In this document: piece by piece, positions 1 through 8,281 of the stretch | Layout of the letters: each line of letters opens with the position of its first letter | Numbering within the stretch: position 1 is the stretch's first letter | Assembly: GCA_035626475.1 (NCBI GenBank) | Contig: DASPNP010000015.1 | Location: 1 to 64,000 of the forward strand | Length of the DNA: 64,000 nt | From: DASPKT01 sp035626475 | Lineage (GTDB): Bacteria > Pseudomonadota > Alphaproteobacteria > Azospirillales > Azospirillaceae | Direction of reading: 5' to 3' | Notes under the pieces: model-generated | What the model was told of the DNA's origin: nothing | Database searches by the model: none | The model's input: only the letters and a program-made list of their open reading frames with translations | Translations under genes and position numbers: made by a program

Positions 1-2
1 GC

Positions 3-1472
3 GCCCCGCTGCCGCAGCAGCCGGCGCCCCAGCCCCTGCCGCCGCCGCCGGTGCTGCAGCCCCCGCCCGCCCCGCCCCCGCCCAACACGGCGGAGACGGC
101 GGCGGTGCTGCGCACCCAGCCGCTGGGCGACGCGCTGCGCACGGTGGCGCAGGGCGGGGTGAACAACCAGACGCGGCAGGCCGCGCTGGAGCAGGTGCCG
201 GTCGCCGAGCTGCTGCAGGGCATCCGGCGCTCCAACGACCCGGCCGCCCGCGCCGCGGCACCCGGCCTGCAGGCGCTGGCCCGCGGCGAGGAGGTGCCCT
301 TCGGCCAGTTCCGCGCCGAGCTGGCCCGCAACGGCGTCGACGGCCAACTGATGCTGGCCTATCTCGGCCTGTTCCAGCGGGTGCAGAAGGAGATGCGCAC
401 CAGCCTCTACGCCGAGGCGCTGGAGGAGATCGCGGGCAATCCCGACGCCGCCGGCATCTTCGCCCTGCCCGGCGCCGCCGACGCCGAGCCGCCGCGCCTG
501 ACCGCCGTGAAGTCCGCCGGCATCGGCGCCGACGGCCGCGTGCTGGTGCAGGGCACGGTCCTGGACCGCTCGCGCTTCCTGCAGGCGCGCGTCCAGGGCC
601 GCTGGGTCTTCATCGACGAGACCGGCAGGTTCGAAGCGCGCGTGCCCCTGCGGGCCGGCCGCAACGAGGTGAGGGTCGAGATCACGGACGAGGACGGCAA
701 CCGCGCCGACCAGGTGCTGGTGGTGGACTCCCCGCGCGCCAGCCCCGCGCAGCCGGAGCCGGAGGGCCGCCGGGTGGCGCTGATCTTCGCCAACAGCGCC
801 TATGCCGACCCGCGCATCCCCGACCTGACCACCCCCGGCGCGGATGCCGACGCGGTGGGCGCGGTGCTGTCGCAACGCTTCGGGTTCGAGGTCAGGGTCG
901 TGCGCGACGCCGGCAAGGCCGGGATCGTGGACGCGCTGCGCGAACTGGGCCGCGGCCTGACCGAGGCCGACCGGGTGCTGGTCTACTATGCCGGCCACGG
1001 CTTCTCCCTCCCGCGCACCGGCCAGGGCTACTGGCTGCCGGCCGACGCCGGGGTGACCAGCGCCAAGGAGTGGATCTCCAACGCCGACATCTCCCGCCTG
1101 CTGCACCGCATGCCGGCGCGGCAGATGATGCTGGTGGCCGACAGCTGCTATTCCGGCGCCTTCGCCTCGGGCGGCGACGTGGCCGGCGCGGGCGATCCCG
1201 GGACCGTGGCGGCGCTGCGGGCCGTGATGGCGCTGTCATCAGGCGGCGACGAGCCGGTGCTGGACGGCCAGGCCAACTCGCCCTTCGCCAAGGCGCTGCT
1301 CGCCGGGCTGGAGCGGCTGGACCGCGCCGACGTGGGCTACGCCCTGTTCCGCCGGGTCCACGAGATGGTGACCGCCACCACGCCGCAGACCCCGGCCTAC
1401 GGCATCGTCAGCTTCGCCGGCTACGACCCCGGCGCCGACTATGTCCTGCGCCCGGCGCCGGGCATCAACTAG
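3..1472 (+). CDS. Caspase-fold (peptidase C14) protein, 5' end outside window
   Basis: The frame is open from the first bases of the window, so the N-terminus is missing; the first possible start inside (GTG at 51) lies in a proline-rich stretch and is unlikely to be the true start. Counting from 51, a helical region is followed by an Ig-like beta segment (about residues 150-225, ending LVVDSP), then a caspase-like domain from about 240 (RVALIFANSAY). The caspase dyad is visible: His316 in YYAGHGF and Cys366 in DSCYSGAF. Bacterial metacaspase-like proteins cleave after basic or acidic residues, but the substrate here is unknown. Gene 2 starts 23 nt downstream and is probably co-transcribed. 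Family call is firm; cellular role is not. Confidence 0.85.
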   Translation, partial: APLPQQPAPQPLPPPPVLQPPPAPPPPNTAETAAVLRTQPLGDALRTVAQGGVNNQTRQAALEQVPVAELLQGIRRSNDPAARAAAPGLQALARGEEVPFGQFRAELARNGVDGQLMLAYLGLFQRVQKEMRTSLYAEALEEIAGNPDAAGIFALPGAADAEPPRLTAVKSAGIGADGRVLVQGTVLDRSRFLQARVQGRWVFIDETGRFEARVPLRAGRNEVRVEITDEDGNRADQVLVVDSPRASPAQPEPEGRRVALIFANSAYADPRIPDLTTPGADADAVGAVLSQRFGFEVRVVRDAGKAGIVDALRELGRGLTEADRVLVYYAGHGFSLPRTGQGYWLPADAGVTSAKEWISNADISRLLHRMPARQMMLVADSCYSGAFASGGDVAGAGDPGTVAALRAVMALSSGGDEPVLDGQANSPFAKALLAGLERLDRADVGYALFRRVHEMVTATTPQTPAYGIVSFAGYDPGADYVLRPAPGIN

Positions 1473-1495
1473 ATCATTACGGGAAGGAAACGATC

Positions 1496-2191
1496 ATGAA
1501 GATCCTTGCGATCACCGCCCTTCTGGCCCTGGCGCCCCTGGCGGCGCAGGCCGCCGAGCTGGTGGTGGTGGACGCGCGCGGCGTCGAGCTGAAGGTCGGC
1601 CAGACGCTGGACGGGGCGGCGCCGGTCACTCTGCCTGAGGGCGCCCGGCTCAGCCTGGTCTCGTCGGACGGCACCACCATCACGCTGAAGGGCCCCTTCA
1701 CCGGCGCGCCGGCGGGCGGCGGTCCGGCCGGCGGCAACAAGGTCGTGGAATCGCTGGCGACGCTGGTGGCAGCGCGGGCGCCCGACGCCACCGCCGTCGG
1801 CGCCGCGCGGGCGGTGCAGCCCGGCATGGCCGACGCCTGGCAACTGGACGCCACGGCGGCCGGCAACGCCTGCGTGCGCCAGGGCCAGCCGGTGACGGTG
1901 ACCCGGCCCGTGGCCGTCACCGACGCCGAGCTGGTGGTCGCCGCCACCGACCGGTCCTGGAACCGCCGGGTGATCTGGCCGACGGCCCAGACCGAGCTGA
2001 CCCTGCCCGGCGACCTGCCGCTGGCCGACCGGCAGACGGTGACGCTGGCGCTGGACGGACGCCCGTCGGTGCCGGTCACGGTGCATCTGCTGCCGGCCAG
2101 CCTGACGACCGACGCGATGCGCAGCGCCTTCCTGGCGGCGCGGGGCTGCGACCGGCAGCTGCGGGCTCTGGCGGCGCCGGCCAGGCCCTGA
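1496..2191 (+). CDS. Small periplasmic FecR-like protein
   Basis: 231 aa. Starts at ATG after a GGAAGG-type ribosome site. Residues 1-20 form a clear signal peptide (MKILAITALLALAPLAAQAA). The next stretch (VGQTLDGAAPVTLPEGARLS and SSDGTTITLKGP) reads like the beta-rich pattern of FecR-type domains, in which a periplasmic protein senses or scaffolds. Two cysteines (NACVRQ and RGCDRQ) could form a disulphide. It follows the caspase-fold gene by 23 nt in the same direction, so the two are probably an operon and may act together in the envelope. The FecR resemblance is by eye only; exact function unknown. Confidence 0.75.
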   Translation: MKILAITALLALAPLAAQAAELVVVDARGVELKVGQTLDGAAPVTLPEGARLSLVSSDGTTITLKGPFTGAPAGGGPAGGNKVVESLATLVAARAPDATAVGAARAVQPGMADAWQLDATAAGNACVRQGQPVTVTRPVAVTDAELVVAATDRSWNRRVIWPTAQTELTLPGDLPLADRQTVTLALDGRPSVPVTVHLLPASLTTDAMRSAFLAARGCDRQLRALAAPARP

Positions 2192-2324
2192 GGCGGCGCA
2201 CGCCGGACCATCTGCTGCCGGCTGTCCTGCGCAACCGGCACTTGTCAGCCGCGCCGCCGCGTCATAGCTCCATGCACCCCTGCCGCCCCCGGCGGCGGGG
2301 CGTTCGGGTGCATCGGAGAGTGTG

Positions 2325-3095
2325 ATGAAGGTTCTGAAGTACGCGGCCCTGGCGCTGTTCCTGGTTCCTGCGGCGGCGCAGGCGCAGCGGCCGGCCGAGC
2401 GCACCGGCGACTGGCAGGTGTCGCTGGGCGCCGCCGCCATCGTCGGCCCTGAGTATCCGGGCGCGAAGGATTACAGGGTGCTGCCGGTGCCGTCGCTGGA
2501 GGTCACCTGGCGCGACCGCGTGTTCCTGAACGCCCGCGACGGGCTGGGCGTCAATCTGCTGACGGGCGGGGACGGCCTGCGCGCCGGCGCCGCGCTCCAT
2601 GCCCGCTTCGGCCGCGACGACGGCGACGACCGGGTGCGGCTGCGCGGCATGGGCGACATCGACGCCGCGCCGCAGCTGCGCCTCTTCGCCGAGCAGAGGA
2701 TCGACCAGATCAGCCTGTCGGCCACGCTGGCCCGCGATTTCGGCGGCGGCGACGGCACGACGCTGGAGCTGGGCGCCCGCTGGTTCCAGCCGCTGGGCGG
2801 CGGCACCGCGCTCACCCTGGGCCCGACCCTGGCGCTGGGCGACGGCAAGTTCGCCCGGACCTGGTTCGGCGTGTCGGAGCGGCAGGCGCGGGTGGGCGAG
2901 CGCGCCCGCTACGACGCCGATGCCGGCATCCACTCGGTCGGCTTCGGCGGCGGCGTGATCCACCCGCTGTCGGAGCGCTGGACCCTGGCGCTGTTCGGCG
3001 GCTACGACCGGCTGGTGGGCGACGCCGCCGACAGCCCCGTGGTGGCGCGCGAGGGGGCCTTCACCGGCGCCCTTTCGCTCAGCTACGGCTTCTGA
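2325..3095 (+). CDS. MipA/OmpV family outer-membrane protein
   Basis: 256 aa. Two start codons lie side by side (GTG 2322, ATG 2325); ATG is preferred, with GGAGAG upstream. Residues 1-21 are a signal peptide ending AAAQAQ. The mature protein has the family opening (GDWQVSLGAAAIVGPEYPGA), alternating amphipathic strands, and ends in a C-terminal Phe (LSLSYGF), the usual signal for outer-membrane insertion. MipA/OmpV proteins are beta-barrels; some scaffold murein enzymes, others are of unknown role. Stands alone, 133 nt after the previous gene. Confidence 0.88.
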   Translation: MKVLKYAALALFLVPAAAQAQRPAERTGDWQVSLGAAAIVGPEYPGAKDYRVLPVPSLEVTWRDRVFLNARDGLGVNLLTGGDGLRAGAALHARFGRDDGDDRVRLRGMGDIDAAPQLRLFAEQRIDQISLSATLARDFGGGDGTTLELGARWFQPLGGGTALTLGPTLALGDGKFARTWFGVSERQARVGERARYDADAGIHSVGFGGGVIHPLSERWTLALFGGYDRLVGDAADSPVVAREGAFTGALSLSYGF

Positions 3096-3220
3096 CGCCC
3101 CGCGCGGCCGGGCGGCGAAAGTAACCCGGCCGCAAATTCCGGTTTCCGCCCGGTAACACTGCGCGCGCTGCCGCGCGGGCCGTCCCATGATGGGCGGCAC
3201 TGGTGGTCGCGAGGGGCATT

Positions 3221-4279
3221 ATGGCGAAGCGGTTTCTGGCGAAGGCGATTATGGCGGGCCTGCTGGCCCTGCCGGTGGGCGCGGTCCTCCACTCCCAGCG
3301 GGCGGAGGCGGTGGCGGCGCGCAAGGACGCACCGGACAGCCGCCCCATCGACGCGCGCGAGGCCGGGGAGGTGGTGGCCGATCTGGCCCGCCTGCTCGAA
3401 GCGTCCTACGTCCATGCGGAGACCGGCGCCGCCTATGCCCGGGCGTTGCGCGAGGCGCAGGCCGCCGGGCACTACGCCGGCATCGGCGACACCGACGGCC
3501 TAGCCCGCCGCCTGACCGAGGATCTGGACGCGGTCAGCCCGGACCGGCATCTGCGGGTCCTGCCGCCCCGGGGCACCAGCCTGAAATCATTGCTGTCCTT
3601 CTTCTCCGGCGGATCGCGCGAGTCGGTGGCGAGGACGGCCTGGCTGGCGCCGGGCGTCGCCTATATCGAGATCAAGGAGTTCGGCTACGGCCGCGCCACC
3701 AATGCGGCGGTGGAGCGGTTCCTGGCGGAGTTCGCCGGGGCGCAGACGGTCGTCATCGACGTGCGGGAATGCCGGGGCGGCACGCCCATCATCATGGACC
3801 TGCTGTTCCCGCATTTGTTCGCCGAGCCGCGATCGCTGCTGACCATCGAGACCCGCGCCGCCGTGACGGAGGCGGGCGACGATCCGATCGAGCGGGTCGA
3901 GAGCTTCCGCCGCGTCGCCGGCCCGCCCGGCATCGTCAGGCGCGAGCACCGGGTCGAGCCGGCCGCAAAGCCGGCGGGCATCCGCGACGCCAGGATCTTC
4001 TATCTCACCTCGGCCCGCACGGCCTCGGCCGCCGAGCATTTCGCCCTGGTGCTGAAGCGCACCGGGCGCGGCACCATCGTGGGCGAGACCACCGCCGGCG
4101 CCAACCATTACGGCAGCCGCCGGTCCCTGCCGCACGGCTTCGCCGTCTTCGTGCCGGTCGGCCGCACCTACAATCCGGACGACGGCCGCGACTGGGAAGG
4201 CGTCGGCATCGCCCCGGACGTCCCCGCCGCCTCGGGCGAGGCGCTGGACACGGCGCTGCGCCTGGCCCGCCCGGGCTGA
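3221..4279 (+). CDS. S41 family (C-terminal-processing-like) serine protease
   Basis: 352 aa. ATG at 3221 is chosen over GTG at 3203 because GAGGGG lies just upstream and the N-terminus then forms a hydrophobic signal or anchor (FLAKAIMAGLLALPVGAVL). The C-terminal half carries the S41 core: VVIDVRECRGGTP and the nucleophile region TASAAEHFALVLKRTGRG with Ser269, followed by IVGETTAGANHYG. There is no PDZ domain, which resembles the IRBP-like subgroup. It probably acts in the periplasm on unknown peptides. A strong hairpin follows the stop codon. Confidence 0.88.
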   Translation: MAKRFLAKAIMAGLLALPVGAVLHSQRAEAVAARKDAPDSRPIDAREAGEVVADLARLLEASYVHAETGAAYARALREAQAAGHYAGIGDTDGLARRLTEDLDAVSPDRHLRVLPPRGTSLKSLLSFFSGGSRESVARTAWLAPGVAYIEIKEFGYGRATNAAVERFLAEFAGAQTVVIDVRECRGGTPIIMDLLFPHLFAEPRSLLTIETRAAVTEAGDDPIERVESFRRVAGPPGIVRREHRVEPAAKPAGIRDARIFYLTSARTASAAEHFALVLKRTGRGTIVGETTAGANHYGSRRSLPHGFAVFVPVGRTYNPDDGRDWEGVGIAPDVPAASGEALDTALRLARPG

Positions 4280-4280
4280 G

Positions 4281-4306
4281 GCCGCCCCCGCCGGAACGGG
4301 GGCGGC
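4281..4306. terminator. Hairpin between convergent genes
   Basis: Perfect 10-bp stem GCCGCCCCCG / CGGGGGCGGC with a 6-nt loop, located between the S41 gene and the oppositely oriented glycine-zipper gene. Probably works as a terminator for one or both; no U-tract is present. Confidence 0.6.
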
Positions 4307-4314
4307 GGTCAGGC

Positions 4315-4608
4315 TCAGTGATGCTTGCGGCGGCAGCGCTTGGCGGGCTGGCCCTTGCCGACATGGTGGTAATGGTGGTGCTCGACCACCTTCTCCTTCT
4401 TGTCGCTGCCGGACAGGCCGTAGCCGAGCAGGCCGCCGATGACGGCGCCGCCGACGGTGGTGCCGGCGTCGCCGTTGGAGATCACCGCGCCGCCCAGCGC
4501 GCCGATGCCGGCGCCCAGCGCCGCGCCCTTGGAGCCGCTGCCCGCCTCGGCCGGCGCCGCCATGCCGAGGACCAGGCCGGTCATCACCACAAACGCACTC
4601 TTCTTCAT
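4315..4608 (-). CDS. Glycine-zipper protein with His-rich tail
   Basis: 97 aa. Signal peptide at residues 1-22 (ends APAEAG). Residues 27-66 are Gly/Ala-rich with regular small-residue spacing (GAALGAGIGALGGAVI, GGAVIGGLLGYGLSG), typical of glycine-zipper 2TM-type envelope proteins. The tail is basic and histidine-rich (EHHHYHHVGKG, then RCRRKHH), suggesting metal or anionic polymer binding. A ribosome site (GGGAAGG) precedes the start. Monocistronic. Function unknown. Confidence 0.8.
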   Translation of the reverse strand: MKKSAFVVMTGLVLGMAAPAEAGSGSKGAALGAGIGALGGAVISNGDAGTTVGGAVIGGLLGYGLSGSDKKEKVVEHHHYHHVGKGQPAKRCRRKHH

Positions 4609-4761
4609 GGAACCCTTCCCAATGATGCTCTCGGGCTATGCTCTCGAGGGCGTCGCCGCACCCCGATCGATAGGGACCATAGCGGCTGGGTGCGGGCATT
4701 TTCGGGGCATTCGTCCCGGGCGCCGTGACATTCCTGGGAGCGCCGCAGGGTGGCGCGGGCC

Positions 4762-5979
4762 CTAGGCGGCGGGGCTGACCACGACCGGCCCGGGCAGCAC
4801 GGCGCGGTCGCGGCCCCGGCGCTTGGCCTCGTACATGCGGGCGTCGGCCAGCTCCACCAGCCGCGGCCAGTCCTCCACCCCGTCGGCCAGGCGCTCGGCC
4901 ACGCCGATGGAGGCGGTCAGCGGCCGGCCGTCGGGGCGCTGGCCCAACCCCTGGGCGCGCAGACGGGAGACGACGGTGCGGGCCCCCTCGACGTCGGTGT
5001 TGGCCAGGATCGCCAGGAACTCCTCCCCGCCCCAGCGCACCAGCACGTCGCCGCCGCGCAGCGCGCCCCGCAGGCATTCGGCCACCCGCCTCAGCGCCTT
5101 GTCGCCCTCGTCATGGCCGAAGCCGTCGTTGATCCCCTTGAAATGGTCGATGTCGACGAAGGCCACGGCCAGCGGCGTGCCCTGCTGGGCCGACAGGCGG
5201 AAGAACAGATCCAGCGTCTCGGCGCCGGAGCGGCGGGTGTGCACGCCGGTCAGCGGGTCGGTCATGGCCCGGTTCACCAGCGCCGCCATGTAGTGCAGCT
5301 GGCTCATGCCGGAGAACATCGCCGCGCCCATCACCAGCCCCATCAGCCAGAAGGTGGGGCCGTGCGCCGCCATCGACGGCGTGCCGCCCTGCAGCACGAT
5401 GCCGGCCAGCGTGATGAGGAAGGCCGGGGCGGCGAACAGCAGCACCTCCAGCGCCGTCAGCGGGAAGATGGCGAGGCCGGCCAGCACCACGTTGGGCATC
5501 AGCGCGTAGAGATGCGCGACCAGCGCGGCGCGCCCGCCATCGGCCGCGCCCGCCAGCGCCGGGGCCAGCACCGGGATCGACAGCAGGTAGAAGAGCGGCG
5601 GCACCAGCAGCAGCGCCAGCAGCAGCAGGTCGGCCTGGGCGCGCGAGCCGCTCCACCGCCAGGGCCAGGCGAGCGCCAGGAACACTGCCCCCGAGGCCAG
5701 CCGCATCAGCGTCATCAGCCCCGATTGCGGCCAGGGGAAGACCAGCAGGTCGGCCACCGACCAGAGCGGCACCATCACCGCGAACAGCGCCGCCACCAGC
5801 TGCACCCGCGATATGATGACGGTGGCGGAGTGGCGCCGGATGTGGGGGGCATGGCCGAAGGGGACCAGCAGCTCGCGGATCTGGTCGGCGCCGATGCGCA
5901 CCGGCGCGAAGAGATGGTCGGTGAAGCGCGCGGCCCGGGCTCCCGCTGCGGGCGATGCGGAGGAATGGGCTGCGGACAT
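4762..5979 (-). CDS. Membrane diguanylate cyclase (GGDEF)
   Basis: 405 aa from ATG at 5979, preceded by AGGAG 8 nt away; an upstream in-frame ATG at 6012 has no such site. The N-terminal half has about six hydrophobic segments (for example LVAALFAVMVPLWSVADLLV and LLLLALLLVPPLFYLLSI). The C-terminal half is a GGDEF domain with DPLTGVHTRR, the metal-binding DIDHFKGIND, the active-site loop RWGGEEFLAIL and ASIGVA. It should make cyclic di-GMP at the inner membrane. There is no EAL domain and no recognisable cytoplasmic sensor; the membrane part resembles MHYT/MASE-type sensors only in general form. Confidence 0.92.
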   Translation of the reverse strand: MSAAHSSASPAAGARAARFTDHLFAPVRIGADQIRELLVPFGHAPHIRRHSATVIISRVQLVAALFAVMVPLWSVADLLVFPWPQSGLMTLMRLASGAVFLALAWPWRWSGSRAQADLLLLALLLVPPLFYLLSIPVLAPALAGAADGGRAALVAHLYALMPNVVLAGLAIFPLTALEVLLFAAPAFLITLAGIVLQGGTPSMAAHGPTFWLMGLVMGAAMFSGMSQLHYMAALVNRAMTDPLTGVHTRRSGAETLDLFFRLSAQQGTPLAVAFVDIDHFKGINDGFGHDEGDKALRRVAECLRGALRGGDVLVRWGGEEFLAILANTDVEGARTVVSRLRAQGLGQRPDGRPLTASIGVAERLADGVEDWPRLVELADARMYEAKRRGRDRAVLPGPVVVSPAA

Positions 5980-6048
5980 GGCGACGGCTCCTGCTGGTGG
6001 CGGCCCCGCCACCCTGCATCCCTTCCGCGCCGCCGGCCTTGAGCTAGG

Positions 6049-6864
6049 TCAAGCGCCCGGCGGGAAGAACTCCAGCGCCGTCAGCTCGTAAAGCGTGTCG
6101 TAGGGCGGCCGGGCGCGGGAGCGCAGGAAGATGGGCGTGCCAGCCAGGCACCACATGTCCTGGAAGGGCTGCAGGCTGCCTGTCGCGTCCGGCAGGTGCA
6201 GCTCGACATGGTCGGCCCTGAGCGGCCCCAGCGGCGTCGCCACCAGCCCGCCGTCGGTGATCCGCACCCCCACCTCGCGGGCCACGAACTCCGGCCCGGT
6301 GCGGCCGTAGGGGTCGGCCGAGGAGAGATGCACCAGGGTCCGTACGACCTCCCCCGGCCGCGCCCGGTCCGCCGCCCGCGCCACGAACATGTCGGTCGCC
6401 ACGGCATGGGTGACGAAGGCCGCCACCGGCCGTTGCAGGGGGAAGCGCCCCGCCCCGCGGCGGCCGTCCACGCCCCACCCCTCCATCTCCACCGCGCCGT
6501 CGGTGAAGCGGTACTGCGCCCACCAGTCCGGCCGGCCGTCGTTGGTCATCAGCACGAAGGCGGCCAGCGGCCGGTGGTCGGGCGCCAGCAGATAGGTGGT
6601 GTCGCGCACCACGCGCGGGTCCCGGCTCTCGCTGCGGGCCGACAGGGTGAGCGTGCCGTTCGCGTTCACCGTGCAGGTGGCGCGCTCCCGCCCACGCTCG
6701 ACCCCGCCGCGGGTGAAGCGGATCGCCATCTCCAGCCGGGCGCCCGGCGCCGTCAGCGTCGCTTGGTCCGCCGGGGCCGGCGCGGTCGGGGCCGCCGAGA
6801 CGGTGCCGGCCGCCAGCGCGCCCAGGCCGCCGCCGATGATGAGGTCGCGCCGTCCCGTCCGCAT
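6049..6864 (-). CDS. Exported protein of unknown function
   Basis: 271 aa. Starts after a strong GGGGGAGGG site. The N-terminus (MRTGRRDLIIGGGLGALAAG) has twin arginines and a hydrophobic stretch, so Tat or Sec export is likely. The rest is beta-rich with no motif I can name; the layout (substrate-derived carbohydrate or lipid-binding beta sheet ending ALEFFPPGA) is like several secreted DUF proteins. It lies 42 nt downstream of the cytochrome peroxidase gene in the same direction and may be co-transcribed with it. Confidence 0.7.
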   Translation of the reverse strand: MRTGRRDLIIGGGLGALAAGTVSAAPTAPAPADQATLTAPGARLEMAIRFTRGGVERGRERATCTVNANGTLTLSARSESRDPRVVRDTTYLLAPDHRPLAAFVLMTNDGRPDWWAQYRFTDGAVEMEGWGVDGRRGAGRFPLQRPVAAFVTHAVATDMFVARAADRARPGEVVRTLVHLSSADPYGRTGPEFVAREVGVRITDGGLVATPLGPLRADHVELHLPDATGSLQPFQDMWCLAGTPIFLRSRARPPYDTLYELTALEFFPPGA

Positions 6865-6906
6865 GCCACCCTCCCCCGCTGCCGCCGGCAGGGTAGCACG
6901 GACCCG

Positions 6907-8280
6907 TCAGCGCCGCGCGCCCGGCGGCGGCGCCACCTCGACCGTCAGCCGCATCTCCGGATGGATGCCGCAATAGGCGCCGTAGCGGCCGGGCTCGGGG
7001 AAGCGGATATGGACCGTCTCGCCGGGGCGCTGGATGCCGGTGTTGACCTCCAGGTTCGGCTCGCTGACCCGGACGTTGTGGCGCCGCGTGTCGTCGTTCA
7101 GCACCTCCAGGCTGCCGCCGGCCGACAGGCGGATCAGGGCCGGCGCGAAGGCGCGGTCCTTCTGCGAGACGGTTACCAGCGCCGGGGCCGAGCCCGCCGC
7201 CGGCGGCGGCACCGGCGCGGTCGCCGCCACGGCGGGCGGGGCGGCCGTGGCCGGCGCGTCGCCGGTCAGGCTCTCCAGGAAGGCCAGCAGGTCGGCCTTG
7301 TCGCGCGCGCCCAGGTCCAGCCGCCGGGGCAGATCCTCCGACAGGCCGGGCCGCCCGACGATGCCGGTGGCGTAGTGCTCGATAACGGCGGCGAGGTCGG
7401 GCAGCGAGCCGTCATGCATGTAGGGCGCACGCCGCGCCGCGTCGCGCAGCGAGGGCGTCTTGAAGGCATGGTCCGCCGCCGTGTCGCCCAGCACCGCCCC
7501 CCGCCCCCGGTCGGTGGAGGGCAGGCCGATGTCGTGGAAGGCGTCGTCGGTGAAGCGCCAGCCTGCGTGGCAGTTGGCGCAGCCAGCGGCCCCGGTGAAC
7601 AGGGCGAAGCCGCGCTTCGCCTCTTCGGTCACAGCGGCTTGGTCGCCGGCGGCCCAGCGGTCGAAGGGGCTCTCCGCCGTGCGCACGGTGCGCTGGAAGG
7701 TGGCGAGCGCGCGGGCGGCGTCCTGGACCGTGATGCGCCCGCCGGACTCGGGGAAAGCGGCGCGGAACAGGGCGGGATAGTCGGGATCGGCCGCCAGCTC
7801 GGCCGGCAGAGAGGCCAGATCCTGCGCCATCTCCACCGGCGAGGCGATGGGGCCCAGCGCCTGCTCCTCCAGGCTGGCGGCGCGACCATCCCAGAAGAAC
7901 AGCCGGCCCCAGGCCAAGTCGGGGATGGCGGGGGTGCGGCGGGTGAGCACCGTGCCCGGCTCGCCCCGGCCCAGCGGCACCCCGTCCGACCAGCCCCTGG
8001 CCGGATCGTGGCAGGCGGCGCAGGCCATGCCGTCGCCGCCGGACAGGCGGGGATCGAAGAAGAGCCGCTCGCCCAGCGCCGCCTTCTCCGGGCTGTAGGG
8101 GTTGTCCGCCGGGAAGGGCACGGCGGCCGGGCGGATGAAAGCGGCCGGGACGGCGGCGGGCGCGTCCGCGCCGATGGCGGGCGCCACGGGGCCGGAGGCG
8201 GCGCCCGTGGGCAGCGCCGCCCACAGCCCCAATCCCAGCAGGAACCCCGCCAGCACCCCGCCGGCGCTCAAGGAGCGCAT
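6907..8280 (-). CDS. Di-haem cytochrome c peroxidase (MauG-like) fused to a C-terminal cupredoxin domain
   Basis: 457 aa. Signal peptide 1-29. Residues 50-330 are a di-haem peroxidase with two c-type haem sites, CAACH (Cys87-His91) and CANCH (ending His238), and the family phrases FDPRLSGG and FKTPSLRDAA. After a Pro/Ala-rich linker (about 340-365) comes a blue-copper-like domain (about 367-452) with the expected type 1 ligands: His401 in RRHNV, then Cys437, His440 and Met443 in YCGIHPEM. The fusion suggests that the copper domain passes electrons to the peroxidase in the periplasm. It starts 1 nt after the stop of the upstream gene, so the two are coupled. Confidence 0.92.
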   Translation of the reverse strand: MRSLSAGGVLAGFLLGLGLWAALPTGAASGPVAPAIGADAPAAVPAAFIRPAAVPFPADNPYSPEKAALGERLFFDPRLSGGDGMACAACHDPARGWSDGVPLGRGEPGTVLTRRTPAIPDLAWGRLFFWDGRAASLEEQALGPIASPVEMAQDLASLPAELAADPDYPALFRAAFPESGGRITVQDAARALATFQRTVRTAESPFDRWAAGDQAAVTEEAKRGFALFTGAAGCANCHAGWRFTDDAFHDIGLPSTDRGRGAVLGDTAADHAFKTPSLRDAARRAPYMHDGSLPDLAAVIEHYATGIVGRPGLSEDLPRRLDLGARDKADLLAFLESLTGDAPATAAPPAVAATAPVPPPAAGSAPALVTVSQKDRAFAPALIRLSAGGSLEVLNDDTRRHNVRVSEPNLEVNTGIQRPGETVHIRFPEPGRYGAYCGIHPEMRLTVEVAPPPGARR

Positions 8281-8281
8281 G

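Noticed and set aside
3587..5077. 496-codon minus-strand frame across the S41, glycine-zipper and cyclase genes
   Set aside because: Antisense or frameshifted reading over three better-supported genes.
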